64,000 nt of DNA from Cryomorpha sp963836915 (GTDB lineage: Bacteria > Bacteroidota > Bacteroidia > Flavobacteriales_D > Cryomorphaceae). Location: contig CAWILH010000002.1 of assembly GCA_963836915.1 (NCBI GenBank), forward strand, positions 682,001-746,000. Direction: 5' to 3'. Shown one piece after another: positions 17,727 to 26,111 of the stretch. Position numbers and translations under genes: made by a program. The notes under the pieces were generated by a model. That model was not told the origin of the DNA. It ran no database searches and saw only the letters and a list, made by a program, of their open reading frames with translations. Position 1 is the stretch's first letter. Each line of letters opens with the position of its first letter.

Positions 17727-18392
17727 TTACTTATGACTGAATGGGCATTTCCAATGGGTATCAACTTGGCGGCCGCTATATTGTTTTGCTTCGCTACTTC
17801 TCCCAAAGTCTTGGAGCATATTGTTTACGGATCCATTTCTCTGTTTATCCCTTTGCCTGATTCGGTCACGAACTTCAGTGTAAACGCCCATTTCTCTGAG
17901 TGCTTCGAATTGACGATGCAAATTAAATACGATAATAGGATGTGGAAAGCGGCGCGCCTTGCGAGAACTATTTGGGTGCAGACCCACTATGTAGAATGCA
18001 TGTCCGTGAAGGCTAAAGCTAAACTTAGGATTTTTCGGATCAGCACTTACCGTACTGTCCCATGCCACGGTATCGTTCTCATGGAGTTTGTTTAGAAAAG
18101 CCCATAACAAATTTTCAAAGTCAGACTCTGTAAGTATAGTATCATTACGGAAAGCTACTATGAAACTTTGAAAATTCTTGGGGTCAGCTGAAACTTCCGC
18201 TACATATATTGAAAGCAAATCCATCACTTCCCGAATGTTACCATCGCCAAGGATATCATCCGTTACGTGAAGCGTATAGTTATTTGCTCTTACGATAGAT
18301 TGAGCCATGATACAGGGATGATCTTGGTCTATGATAAACTCATTTAGAAAAGTGGTTATATTTGATAATTCACTTGACATCTTACTTTTCAT
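17727..18392 (-). CDS. GntA/YqcI-YcgG family heme-dependent N-hydroxylase-like protein
   Basis: 221 residues resembling the YqcI/YcgG family, which includes GntA, the heme-dependent N-hydroxylase of guanitoxin biosynthesis. Visible motifs are DQDHPCIMAQSIVRANNYTL, a DILGDG turn, SADPKNPKFSFSLHGHAFYI, GLHPNSSRKARRFPHPIIVF, NLHRQFEALREMG and RIRQRDKQRNGSVNNML, with the C-terminal WKCPF. It probably hydroxylates a guanidino-type nitrogen on a small molecule; the substrate here is unknown, and no other guanitoxin genes are seen. The initiator may be the ATG at 18392 or that at 18380. The 5' end is duplicated at 20.2-20.4 kb. Confidence 0.8.
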   Translation of the reverse strand: MKSKMSSELSNITTFLNEFIIDQDHPCIMAQSIVRANNYTLHVTDDILGDGNIREVMDLLSIYVAEVSADPKNFQSFIVAFRNDTILTESDFENLLWAFLNKLHENDTVAWDSTVSADPKNPKFSFSLHGHAFYIVGLHPNSSRKARRFPHPIIVFNLHRQFEALREMGVYTEVRDRIRQRDKQRNGSVNNMLQDFGRSSEAKQYSGRQVDTHWKCPFSHK

Positions 18393-18670
18393 TTTAACTA
18401 ATTTACATCCTGAGTTACAGTTATCACGCCGAATGTCTTCTGGATTCTAAATAGTTTAAAATTTCACCGAAACAGTCGAAGATTACTTACCAAGCACCAC
18501 GATTTATTTCGATAACATTAGCCTAATACTTATTATGTAGCCGAATTTACATTAAACCACCTATTTCTAAATAGAAGATCCAACAATTAATAGCTATTTT
18601 ATGCTGATCGCCTATCATATCTCTTAGATTTTCACCAATACAGTCGCTTAGACGTCCCAATTGCTATATT

Positions 18671-19162
18671 ATGAAGAAGTTCTATCCGATCCTTTTATCC
18701 GAAATTCTGATGATGATTTTAACTGCTGGAATGATTATTTTTAGTACAATCGATGATCAAGATGCGCTTCGAATATTATCGAAATCATTTCAAGGCATAT
18801 ACAAACTTCTCAGCTCCGTGTTGCTAACTACATCTACCGGGCTCTCCTTGCTCCTAACCTATATCGGCATCAGTGCAAATAGCGATTCACCCTTAACTAG
18901 AGAGCGGTACGTGGGGACTAAAATTTTATCTATTACTAGTGCTCTCTTGTTTATATTAACTGCTATCCTATTTTTCTGGATCAATTCGCCATTCCACGAA
19001 TCCGTAAATATCTATTTCTCAGATCCATCTAACTACTATTATTGTATTATTATCATACTTGCCTTTCTGATGGGGCTGCTATTAAGTATAGTAATAATGA
19101 TAACCCTACTCATTAATGATGTGTTAAATGATGTGGCTAAAAACGCGGATATTGAAAATTGA
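18671..19162 (+). CDS. Four-helix membrane protein, paralogue of the one at 22536
   Basis: 163 residues with four membrane spans (about 7-27, 46-66, 85-106, 123-150). The motif SLLLTYIGISANSD and then RERYVGTKILSITSALLFIL matches LALLLTLLGISTSSD in the protein encoded at 22536-23072, so the two are paralogues. The function is unknown to me; the pairing with an ion-channel gene suggests an accessory membrane role. Its TGA abuts the convergent channel gene's TGA as TGATCA. Confidence 0.6.
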   Translation: MKKFYPILLSEILMMILTAGMIIFSTIDDQDALRILSKSFQGIYKLLSSVLLTTSTGLSLLLTYIGISANSDSPLTRERYVGTKILSITSALLFILTAILFFWINSPFHESVNIYFSDPSNYYYCIIIILAFLMGLLLSIVIMITLLINDVLNDVAKNADIEN

Positions 19163-20206
19163 TCATTTTTTAAGAATGTTAATTGTACTATCACAATCAG
19201 TCAATGTTTCCCAGCTCCAACCGTCGTTAATTACATAAGCTACCAACAGTCGACGGCGATCTGAGAGCCGATTAAAATGTTCTTCAAACTTGGCATTCTT
19301 CGAGCTTAAGTGACCTTCGTACATATTGGTTATATTGAAGATTGGTAGACTTGGTTGATGGTCGTTTGGGTTAATATAGGCACTATGCAAAGTATTTATG
19401 TAATATGTTAAAGCCGTACGCACTTTGTATAAATTATCCAGCAGATGAAGCTCTGTATTAACTTCGATGAGTAGGTATTCCAGTGTTGACACGACTTCAT
19501 CAAGCTTTGCAATGGCAAGTGCCGTAGATTCATGATGCTTAGTGGAATGAAAATAATGAATGATGGGATATGCCAGATGCTGTTGCGCCAATTCTATCAG
19601 CGAAGCATTCAGGTCTAATAAATCTTCCACTAACCCCTTGCAACTCTCGTTATTTAACCTTCTTTCAAGTATCTCGTTAGGAGTAGCACCAAGCGTCCAA
19701 ATTCGTATAGCTATGCTGCGCTTATTGGTAACAGCATCCAGTACTGGAAGTATATAAGAGACAGCAAGCGATATGAAAATTACTCCTGTAAATGATACCA
19801 CTGCAGTGTAACACTTCCAAAAATCGGTAGCTGGCGAATAGTCTCCATGTCCCATTGCAGACAGCACATAGCTGATATAGTACAACTTGCTCACAAAATC
19901 TTTTTGATGCCCGTCTTGATTAGAGTTAAGGAGTGCTCCATCATCCGCATATAATGCTACGGTATTTCCAATCCAAAGCATAGCTACCCACATTAAAACA
20001 ATAAAGAGCATAGCGAAAATTCCAATATGTGGTAAAAATTTTTTTTTACCATCATGTCCTGCGATCATAATTGAAAGTTTCCATATCCAATGCACACATT
20101 TACCTGAACAATATCCCGCACCGGATGGCGAGAGCACTGTATATAAGATGTCTCCAACTCCGATAATTACAATCAACAACCCCAACACAAACAATCCTAT
20201 TGTCAT
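19163..20206 (-). CDS. Potassium-channel-like two-TM protein with unusual GHGD filter
   Basis: The ATG at 20206 gives MTIGLFVLGLLIVIIG, 347 residues. A TTG start at 20245 would read through the gntA remnant and is less likely. TM helices lie near 1-22, 63-83 and 128-150. Between the last two is a pore loop YYISYVLSAMGHGDYSPATD, where GHGD stands in for the usual GYGD signature. A helical cytoplasmic C-terminus follows (ATPNEILERRLNNESCKGLV, ending INDGWSWETLTDCDSTIN). This resembles Ion_trans_2 channels of Bacteroidota. Potassium selectivity is uncertain because of the changed filter. Confidence 0.7.
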   Translation of the reverse strand: MTIGLFVLGLLIVIIGVGDILYTVLSPSGAGYCSGKCVHWIWKLSIMIAGHDGKKKFLPHIGIFAMLFIVLMWVAMLWIGNTVALYADDGALLNSNQDGHQKDFVSKLYYISYVLSAMGHGDYSPATDFWKCYTAVVSFTGVIFISLAVSYILPVLDAVTNKRSIAIRIWTLGATPNEILERRLNNESCKGLVEDLLDLNASLIELAQQHLAYPIIHYFHSTKHHESTALAIAKLDEVVSTLEYLLIEVNTELHLLDNLYKVRTALTYYINTLHSAYINPNDHQPSLPIFNITNMYEGHLSSKNAKFEEHFNRLSDRRRLLVAYVINDGWSWETLTDCDSTINILKK

Positions 20207-20224
20207 ACTTAGTATTTTAACTTG

Positions 20225-20403
20225 TCCAAACCCATTGCTTCTCAAGTATTACAATCACCAAAAATATCATCTGTTACGTGAAGCGTATAGTTACCTGCTC
20301 TTACGATAGATTGAGCCATGATACAGGGATGATCTTGATCTAATATAAAATCAACCAAATGGTCAGTTATCTTGTTGGGTACCATGAATTCTTCTCTTTT
20401 CAC
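20225..20403 (-). pseudogene. Truncated second gntA, 5' fragment
   Basis: Reading from GTG 20403 (or ATG 20385) to a TGA at 20242 gives VDFILDQDHPCIMAQSIVRA, GNYTLHVTDDIFGDCN and stop, nearly identical to residues 18-52 of the intact protein encoded at 17727-18392. DNA similarity runs on a few bases beyond the stop, then breaks at about 20225 just before the channel gene. The flanking bases upstream (20404-20470) also resemble those upstream of the intact gene. About 75% of the coding sequence is missing. The 20470-20849 stretch holds nothing I recognise. Confidence 0.8.
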
Positions 20404-20849
20404 ATTAATTCGTTTACCGTTCGATAAGCAGTATTCACGCCAGATGAACTACCGATCTTAAATCGTTTCAATCTTTATCGATTCAGTACCTAGGTACTTA
20501 TAACTGCTAAGAATATTCTTTTTGTGTAGGATTGATTACAGAAACGGGTCACCGTCTTACCGCAATCAGCCATTTAGAAAGCCATTTGCTGAGCAGTAGA
20601 TAGATCAATTGTAGAAGCTAGGAACTGATAAGTTCAGGAACCTATAATCTTTAGCATTGGCTAATGCTTGATACTAAATAAGTGAAAATTCTTCGTAGTG
20701 CGCGCCATGGCTGCTGCTATTGACTTGATCCTCCATATATTTCTGTATTTGATCGGATTACATTTCCGATACTATCAAATTGGTTCATAAATTCAGGATA
20801 AGGTGTCAGCGATATCGAAAATTAGCGTCCATGCTTTCGCCCAGTATGT

Positions 20850-20857
20850 TAAATTTG
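20850..20857 (+). promoter_or_regulatory. TAnnTTTG-like -7 element before AraC gene
   Basis: TAAATTTG matches TAnnTTTG exactly and lies 25 bases before the ATG at 20883. No clear TTG is present at the -33 position, so the promoter is tentative. Confidence 0.35.
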
Positions 20858-20882
20858 TGAAACTTTCGATAATCCTACATAA

Positions 20883-21953
20883 ATGTTGAAACTAAATGTA
20901 AAGTCCTTGCCCATCAAGGATGTAATTGAAAACCTTGCAAGAGGTATGAATGTATCGTACCGTAACGATTGTGACCTGTATGAACTTAGTATTCCGGAGA
21001 ATTATGGTAGCGGGATCATACGGGGCATCAACTTTCCGGGAGGTATTGGACTTCTTATCTATTCTTGCAATCTAAAATCTGACATTGAGATCGCTTTTAC
21101 GGTAAGTAAGGTTCACCCTGCCAAGTTCTTATACCTAATGGATGGTAAGTTATCGCATCGATTTGAAAATGAAACCGAAGTACACCAGCTTCGTCAACAC
21201 CAAAGTACGATCGTAGCAAGCAGCGATCATAATGGACATGTTCTATCTCTTAGTGCAGGAGCCGAGATTAGGCTATATAGCATAGAAATCGATCGGACAG
21301 AGTTTCTAAAAACCATGGATTGTGAAATTGATAAAATAGAAAACCCATTGCATGAACTCTTTTATGATGATGGCGCCACGCGTGCCTTCTATCACGAGGG
21401 TGGGTTTAGCCTTCGTATGTTTGAGCTATTAAAGAATATAAAGCGGACTAGTTCGACAGGTTTTATTCGTAAGCTTCATTTAATGAGTGTTTCCCTAGAA
21501 GTGCTTTTGGAGCAGTTGGTGAGTTATAGTAATGATATATCGTTGGATGCAAATAATCTAAAAGTCAAAGCGAGCGACGTATCCCTTGCTCGTGAAGCAG
21601 TTGGGATATTGACAGGCAACCTATCTAAACCTGTGAATATTCAAGATCTTGCTCTGGCTTTGGGAACGAATACGAGCAAGTTACAAGGGGTTTTCCATCT
21701 ACTTTATGGCAAATCTATTAACAATAAGTTAAAGGATATTAGGGTAGAGCGGGCGGCACGACTTCTGGAAACTACTGATAAGTCGGTGGGTGAGATAGTG
21801 GCCGAAATAGGATTGGTAAACCGTGGCTATTTTTCCAAGCATTTTAATCGAGTGTATGGCGTCACTCCCCAAACGTATAGAATGAAATTTGTTAAGGACA
21901 AACTCAATAAGGCCAATATAAACAGAAGCGATGATGGAGGGTCTAATAATTAA
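20883..21953 (+). CDS. AraC-family transcriptional regulator
   Basis: 356 residues. An N-terminal region of about 230 residues forms a sensor/cupin-like domain. The C-terminal AraC domain (about 235-340) has a first helix-turn-helix VNIQDLALALGTNTSKLQGV and a second KSVGEIVAEIGLVNRGYFSK, HFNRVYGVTPQTYR. It ends in a Lys/Asp-rich tail. Orphan AraC regulators like this bind small molecules and control neighbouring genes; here the GntA, channel or membrane genes are candidates. Its 3' end overlaps the next, opposite-strand gene by 11 bases. Confidence 0.9.
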   Translation: MLKLNVKSLPIKDVIENLARGMNVSYRNDCDLYELSIPENYGSGIIRGINFPGGIGLLIYSCNLKSDIEIAFTVSKVHPAKFLYLMDGKLSHRFENETEVHQLRQHQSTIVASSDHNGHVLSLSAGAEIRLYSIEIDRTEFLKTMDCEIDKIENPLHELFYDDGATRAFYHEGGFSLRMFELLKNIKRTSSTGFIRKLHLMSVSLEVLLEQLVSYSNDISLDANNLKVKASDVSLAREAVGILTGNLSKPVNIQDLALALGTNTSKLQGVFHLLYGKSINNKLKDIRVERAARLLETTDKSVGEIVAEIGLVNRGYFSKHFNRVYGVTPQTYRMKFVKDKLNKANINRSDDGGSNN

Positions 21954-22422
21954 AGCTGAACGCCCCTTCTACAAATGGTGCGGTAAGCATAAAAACTGAA
22001 GCAAAGAGAATATGCGCTATAATCAACTGACCACTATAGGCCGTCAGATTGAACTCAGGCGGGTAGAGACTCTTAAGGATCATAATAATCCAAAATCCCA
22101 CACCGACTACCCCAGATCCCAACCCAAAGAAAACAGCGGTGGATAGGGTCCAATTGATTTTAAATAATTCTGCAATCAAAACGAAGCAAAACGCAAACAC
22201 GAAACCAGCGAGATAGTGTATCATCCACCCGAGGCAGGATTTCTTAGAAATCCAAGAATTATCCTTGTCCGTTGACAGATGCTTGATCAATAAATTCAAG
22301 AGTTCAGGTTCTCGAAACTGTTGATTAAATAATGCAGCCATTAAATAGCTAAATAGCGTCATTACGGTTGTTGCCATAATTGAACACCAAAGAATATCTA
22401 ATAGAAGAATCAATAAGGTCAT
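21943..22422 (-). CDS. Small integral membrane protein, unknown
   Basis: 159 residues with about four membrane spans: MTLLILLLDILWCSIMATTV, the GWMIHYLAGFVFAFCFVLIA helix, STAVFFGLGSGVVGVGFWII and IIAHILFASVFMLTAPFV. The loop LNLLIKHLSTDKDNSWISKK is polar. I do not recognise the family. The C-terminus overlaps the AraC gene's 3' end. A gap of about 110 bases separates it from the next membrane-protein gene on the same strand, so the two could be co-transcribed. Confidence 0.55.
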   Translation of the reverse strand: MTLLILLLDILWCSIMATTVMTLFSYLMAALFNQQFREPELLNLLIKHLSTDKDNSWISKKSCLGWMIHYLAGFVFAFCFVLIAELFKINWTLSTAVFFGLGSGVVGVGFWIIMILKSLYPPEFNLTAYSGQLIIAHILFASVFMLTAPFVEGAFSFNY

Positions 22423-22535
22423 ATTAAATTTTAATTTCTCAGCGTTTTATCCACTTGCTTAATATAGAATAGATTAAGCACTTCCTTAAACATTAATGAC
22501 CCAACGGATCACCGTTGATAGATACAGATCGAACA

Positions 22536-23072
22536 TCACCCATCGTCATCTTCTTTTATAGATAGTGGGTGATCAGAGATATTCAGACCGACGATGGAGA
22601 TGATATTATTTACAGTATTGTAGAGCATCAAAATAACCGAAACAATCCCACCTACAAGAAGGGATGATGTGCCAAGCGTGATCCAATAGAGAATACTAAA
22701 GAAATCATTTGGGAAATTATCTGCTTCAGTCAGTGGAATATTTGATAACTGAAACAGGATAATCGCAGAGATAAAGACAATAGCATCCCACTTTGCTATG
22801 AGCGCCACCTGCTTATAATGGCTCTCCTTAAGCCTAGTATCAGACGATGTGGATATGCCCAGAAGTGTCAAGAGCAATGCCAGTATGGTAGCCGATGCCA
22901 ATACCACCGTATTGCAGAGCATATTAAAACCTGGTAAAGACTCTTTGATCAGTACCTTAGCTTCGTGCTGTGAAATATGACCGAGAAAGAAAACGCCCAA
23001 TGTCACACTGGCCGTAGCTATGGCCCCACCCCAGAGCGCCTTTTTATTGTAGTGGGTAAGTTTTAATTTCAT
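22536..23072 (-). CDS. Four-helix membrane protein, paralogue of the one at 18671
   Basis: 178 residues with four spans (about 14-30, 52-74, 91-110, 126-150). It shares the LLLTLLGISTSSDTRLKESH motif with the protein encoded at 18671. A polar acidic C-terminus (DHPLSIKEDDDG) follows. No known function. It lies just downstream of the glycosyltransferase operon on the same strand, 18 bases from it, so read-through is possible. Confidence 0.55.
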   Translation of the reverse strand: MKLKLTHYNKKALWGGAIATASVTLGVFFLGHISQHEAKVLIKESLPGFNMLCNTVVLASATILALLLTLLGISTSSDTRLKESHYKQVALIAKWDAIVFISAIILFQLSNIPLTEADNFPNDFFSILYWITLGTSSLLVGGIVSVILMLYNTVNNIISIVGLNISDHPLSIKEDDDG

Positions 23073-23090
23073 GCTATGTAAATATTAGGG

Positions 23091-23942
23091 TTAACAATAT
23101 GGTGCCTTCTCCCTGAATGCTTCGGATAGCATTGCTTCTTCTGGATTTTCCAGTATATAGATCTTAGATGTTTGATATTTATTCCAGTCTATCAATCCCA
23201 TATTGGCAAAATCTTGTAACCAGCCACCCATGGGCCAAGTCTTCCACTTTACAAAAAACCTATTGCTGTTGGCCACGATTGATTCAAGGTGGTTAATAGG
23301 TGGAGAGTAAACGGGATGCTGCTGATGAAAAACTACGGCATCACTAAGATAAAATGAATGCTTCTTTTTGCGGGCAGTGAAAGCCAAGTCAGTATCTTCG
23401 GCTCCATAGCCTATGAAACTTTCATCAAACCCCCCTAAAATTTGAAATTCTATCGCTTTAATAGCAAAACAAAGACTCCAGAATAAACCGGGGTCATTGC
23501 AAAGCTTAACATTAGATCTAAAAATAGGTCGTGAAGGATGAAGCGTGCTGGACTCCATCAAATACCTTTCTGCCATGGGAAGCCGCAACCCCGGATTAAG
23601 ATATCTCGGAAGCCCCATTATAATTCCTGATAAACCGGCTAAATATAGGTTCATCTTTGCTATGAAATCTATCGAAGGCACACAATCTGCATCCAAAAAA
23701 ACCAATATTTGACCTTTGGCTTCAGCCGCGCCTTTGTTACGGGCTGCCGCCAGAGGTAAACCTTCCCGATCAGAAAAATCAATGATTCTAAAAGGAAATT
23801 TTGGCGCATGCTCAAGTTCTGCTTGGCCATCCATATCTACTATAATCAATTCGTCCGGGCAAACAGATCCGAGTTGAAGTCCTTTGACCATATTGTTCAA
23901 ATGAACATTTCTAGAAGCCGTTATTGTTATTAAACTAATCAT
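23091..23942 (-). CDS. Glycosyltransferase family 2, galactosyltransferase-like
   Basis: The ATG at 23942 gives MISLITITASRNVHLNNMVK, 283 residues. GT-A features: PDELIIVDMDGQ, GLPLAAARNKGAAEAKGQIL, the DxD motif VFLDADCVPS, and GGFDESFIGYGAEDTDLAF (the GT7-like acceptor motif). It should transfer a sugar from an NDP donor. It is the last gene of the four-gene operon and overlaps the preceding gene by 8 bases. Confidence 0.85.
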   Translation of the reverse strand: MISLITITASRNVHLNNMVKGLQLGSVCPDELIIVDMDGQAELEHAPKFPFRIIDFSDREGLPLAAARNKGAAEAKGQILVFLDADCVPSIDFIAKMNLYLAGLSGIIMGLPRYLNPGLRLPMAERYLMESSTLHPSRPIFRSNVKLCNDPGLFWSLCFAIKAIEFQILGGFDESFIGYGAEDTDLAFTARKKKHSFYLSDAVVFHQQHPVYSPPINHLESIVANSNRFFVKWKTWPMGGWLQDFANMGLIDWNKYQTSKIYILENPEEAMLSEAFREKAPYC

Positions 23943-25029
23943 GATGATGCCTTTTAGCGTAAAGTTTATTAAGATCGTTTTCGGCAAGCAAGTCGCTCTG
24001 AACTCCCGTCCAGTTATAATCCATTGAATTCAAGTAGACTTTAAACTGCCTGATTGCAGTAGAATTCACCATGTTATTCCGGTAAATTTTCTTCTCAATA
24101 TTCTTGGGGAGAAGGTTGATGTTCTCCTTGTCATAAACTCTTATCAAGCCAGCTTCGACCAATTGCTGTGCAAAGCAAATCTGCTCGTCAAAGGGTCGAA
24201 CCTCAATTATCCCATAGATATTAGCGTCTAGCGCAAGAAGTTCTGACATTAGATTTAACCCAACCGATGCTATTACGACGTCGCTACTATTCACAATAGT
24301 TGATATATCACCTATCTTACCTAATAAGTGGCACCGATGGTGACTGACATTAAATGGCAGCTCTCCGAGCAGAGTTATCTCAGCGCTGGAATATTTGGCC
24401 AATAAGGCTTCTACGTCACCACTGCAAAGACCGCTGCCCCCAGCTCCCAAAATGATGCAAATATTTAACCTATCAGACGAACAAAGCTCAACCTGTTGTT
24501 TAGGTATGCCGTAGGTATACTTCGAAAAGAAACCAAAATAGATGGTCTTCTGTCGGATCCAAATTGGCGTACTTGGGTCTTCCAAGATTTGTGGAAAGTA
24601 AGCGAGTAGGACTACCGCACCCTGATATGCGGCGCGGTGCGGGATGTCTGACCTATCGCCAAACAGTCTGACGTAAGCGTATGGTATAGATGCTACGCGT
24701 GCCATTGCAGCCATTTCTACGCTCACATCGATTATAAAAAGATCAACCCTATGCCGGATAAGCGCATTTAATGTATCGCACATACGCTGGGCATTTTTTC
24801 TAATTCCAATAGGTGCGTAGTGAAGGAAGTCTGGATTGGGAAAGCGATCTTGTGGAAGCTCTGATCCATCAAGGTCTTCCGTATCTAATTTATAGATACG
24901 TTTGCACTGGGACAATGCAGCGTTTCGAGACGTTAGAATAATTAATTCTTTTTGAAATACGTCTGCAAATAGCTGTGCTTTCGTAAGGTGACCGCTACCA
25001 TGGCTATGGGCATAATAGGCTATCATCAA
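23935..25029 (-). CDS. GT-B glycosyltransferase, MurG/UGT-like
   Basis: 364 residues. The N-terminus MMIAYYAHSHGSGHLTKAQL has the GxGH-type start of GT-B enzymes, and the middle has LNICIILGAGGSGLCSGDVE and SSDVVIASVGLNLMSELLAL, with FDEQICFAQQLVEAGL near the donor site. It likely transfers a hexose or hexosamine to a lipid or saccharide acceptor. Start (25029) and stop overlap neighbours by 4 and 8 bases, evidence of coupled translation. Confidence 0.8.
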   Translation of the reverse strand: MMIAYYAHSHGSGHLTKAQLFADVFQKELIILTSRNAALSQCKRIYKLDTEDLDGSELPQDRFPNPDFLHYAPIGIRKNAQRMCDTLNALIRHRVDLFIIDVSVEMAAMARVASIPYAYVRLFGDRSDIPHRAAYQGAVVLLAYFPQILEDPSTPIWIRQKTIYFGFFSKYTYGIPKQQVELCSSDRLNICIILGAGGSGLCSGDVEALLAKYSSAEITLLGELPFNVSHHRCHLLGKIGDISTIVNSSDVVIASVGLNLMSELLALDANIYGIIEVRPFDEQICFAQQLVEAGLIRVYDKENINLLPKNIEKKIYRNNMVNSTAIRQFKVYLNSMDYNWTGVQSDLLAENDLNKLYAKRHHHD

Positions 25030-26111
25030 GCGAGTTTTTGAGTGATTTTAGTACCTATACATGATGCATACAGCGCTTCGTAGTTATCTACCATCCGCTG
25101 AGCAGAGCAAAATTCGATCGCTCTAGATCTACATTTCCTTCTGTCCTTCCTAATTTTCTGATGAAGTAATTTGGCCATATCGCGCCAATTTCCCATTCTG
25201 ACCAATGTACCCGAGTCTGCAGTGATTATTTCACTTGCCGCTCCTGAATTATAGGCGAGCACAGGAGTACCACAGGCTAAGGCTTCTGCCAATACCAATC
25301 CATAAGGCTCATCCCAAATACTCGTAAATAATAAGCACATGGCGGAGCCCAGCTCTCGGTTCAATACACGCTGATTTACATGACCGATATATTGAATATC
25401 TCTATTTCCCAGAAGTGGGAGCACTTCTTGGTTATAATAGACTTCATTGCTAATGGGCCCTGCTAGGCGAAGTCTGACCTTCGCTTCCAAACAAGCTTTT
25501 ATGGCATGATGCGGTGCCTTTTCGGGACATATTCTACCCATCCAGAAAGCGGTATGGGAAGAAGCGGCATCTGAATAATCCCATTTACTGATATCGATAC
25601 CATTGTAAATAACTCCAATAGATGCAAACAGCGGTGACCAAGTATGCGCCAAGCTATGGCTCACAGCTATTATCTTATGTTTCACAAGACTCCCGATCAA
25701 CACAGCTCCCAATTCCAGATTTGGAAATATGGGGGTGTGTAGCGTGGTGACGGCTGGGGTACTTATAAAATTACAAAGCACCATGGCCGTATCGCTGAGT
25801 GATTGATTATGGACGAGATCATATTTACCCCGTTCTATTTTACTTATGGTCTGGCTATAAATGCTTATTTGGTCCAAGTATTCCGCGCCATTCCACGAAG
25901 TATTACCTTCTTCCTTGCGCATTCTACTATACTTCGATCGAGAGAGCGGATGCAAATCTAATGTAGGATCAGATTCGAGATGAGCATAAAGATGGATCTC
26001 ATGGCCACTCTCTTTAAGTTCCTTGCATAAAATATGGGTGATCATCTCCAGTCCACCAGCGTAGGGCTCTGCAATTGGGTGCAGCGAATGTGCAAGCATG
26101 GCTATCTTCAT
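25026..26111 (-). CDS. Glycosyltransferase family 4
   Basis: 361 residues, classic GT4: MKIAMLAHSLHPIAEPYAGG, GLEMITHILCKELKESGHEI, AVSHSLAHTWSPL, VIYNGIDISKW, AFWMGRICPEKAPHHAIKAC and the E-x7-E region EPYGLVLAEALACGTPVLAY. It is a retaining transferase using a nucleotide sugar. The ATGA overlap of 4 bases with the preceding gene marks an operon. Confidence 0.9.
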   Translation of the reverse strand: MKIAMLAHSLHPIAEPYAGGLEMITHILCKELKESGHEIHLYAHLESDPTLDLHPLSRSKYSRMRKEEGNTSWNGAEYLDQISIYSQTISKIERGKYDLVHNQSLSDTAMVLCNFISTPAVTTLHTPIFPNLELGAVLIGSLVKHKIIAVSHSLAHTWSPLFASIGVIYNGIDISKWDYSDAASSHTAFWMGRICPEKAPHHAIKACLEAKVRLRLAGPISNEVYYNQEVLPLLGNRDIQYIGHVNQRVLNRELGSAMCLLFTSIWDEPYGLVLAEALACGTPVLAYNSGAASEIITADSGTLVRMGNWRDMAKLLHQKIRKDRRKCRSRAIEFCSAQRMVDNYEALYASCIGTKITQKLA

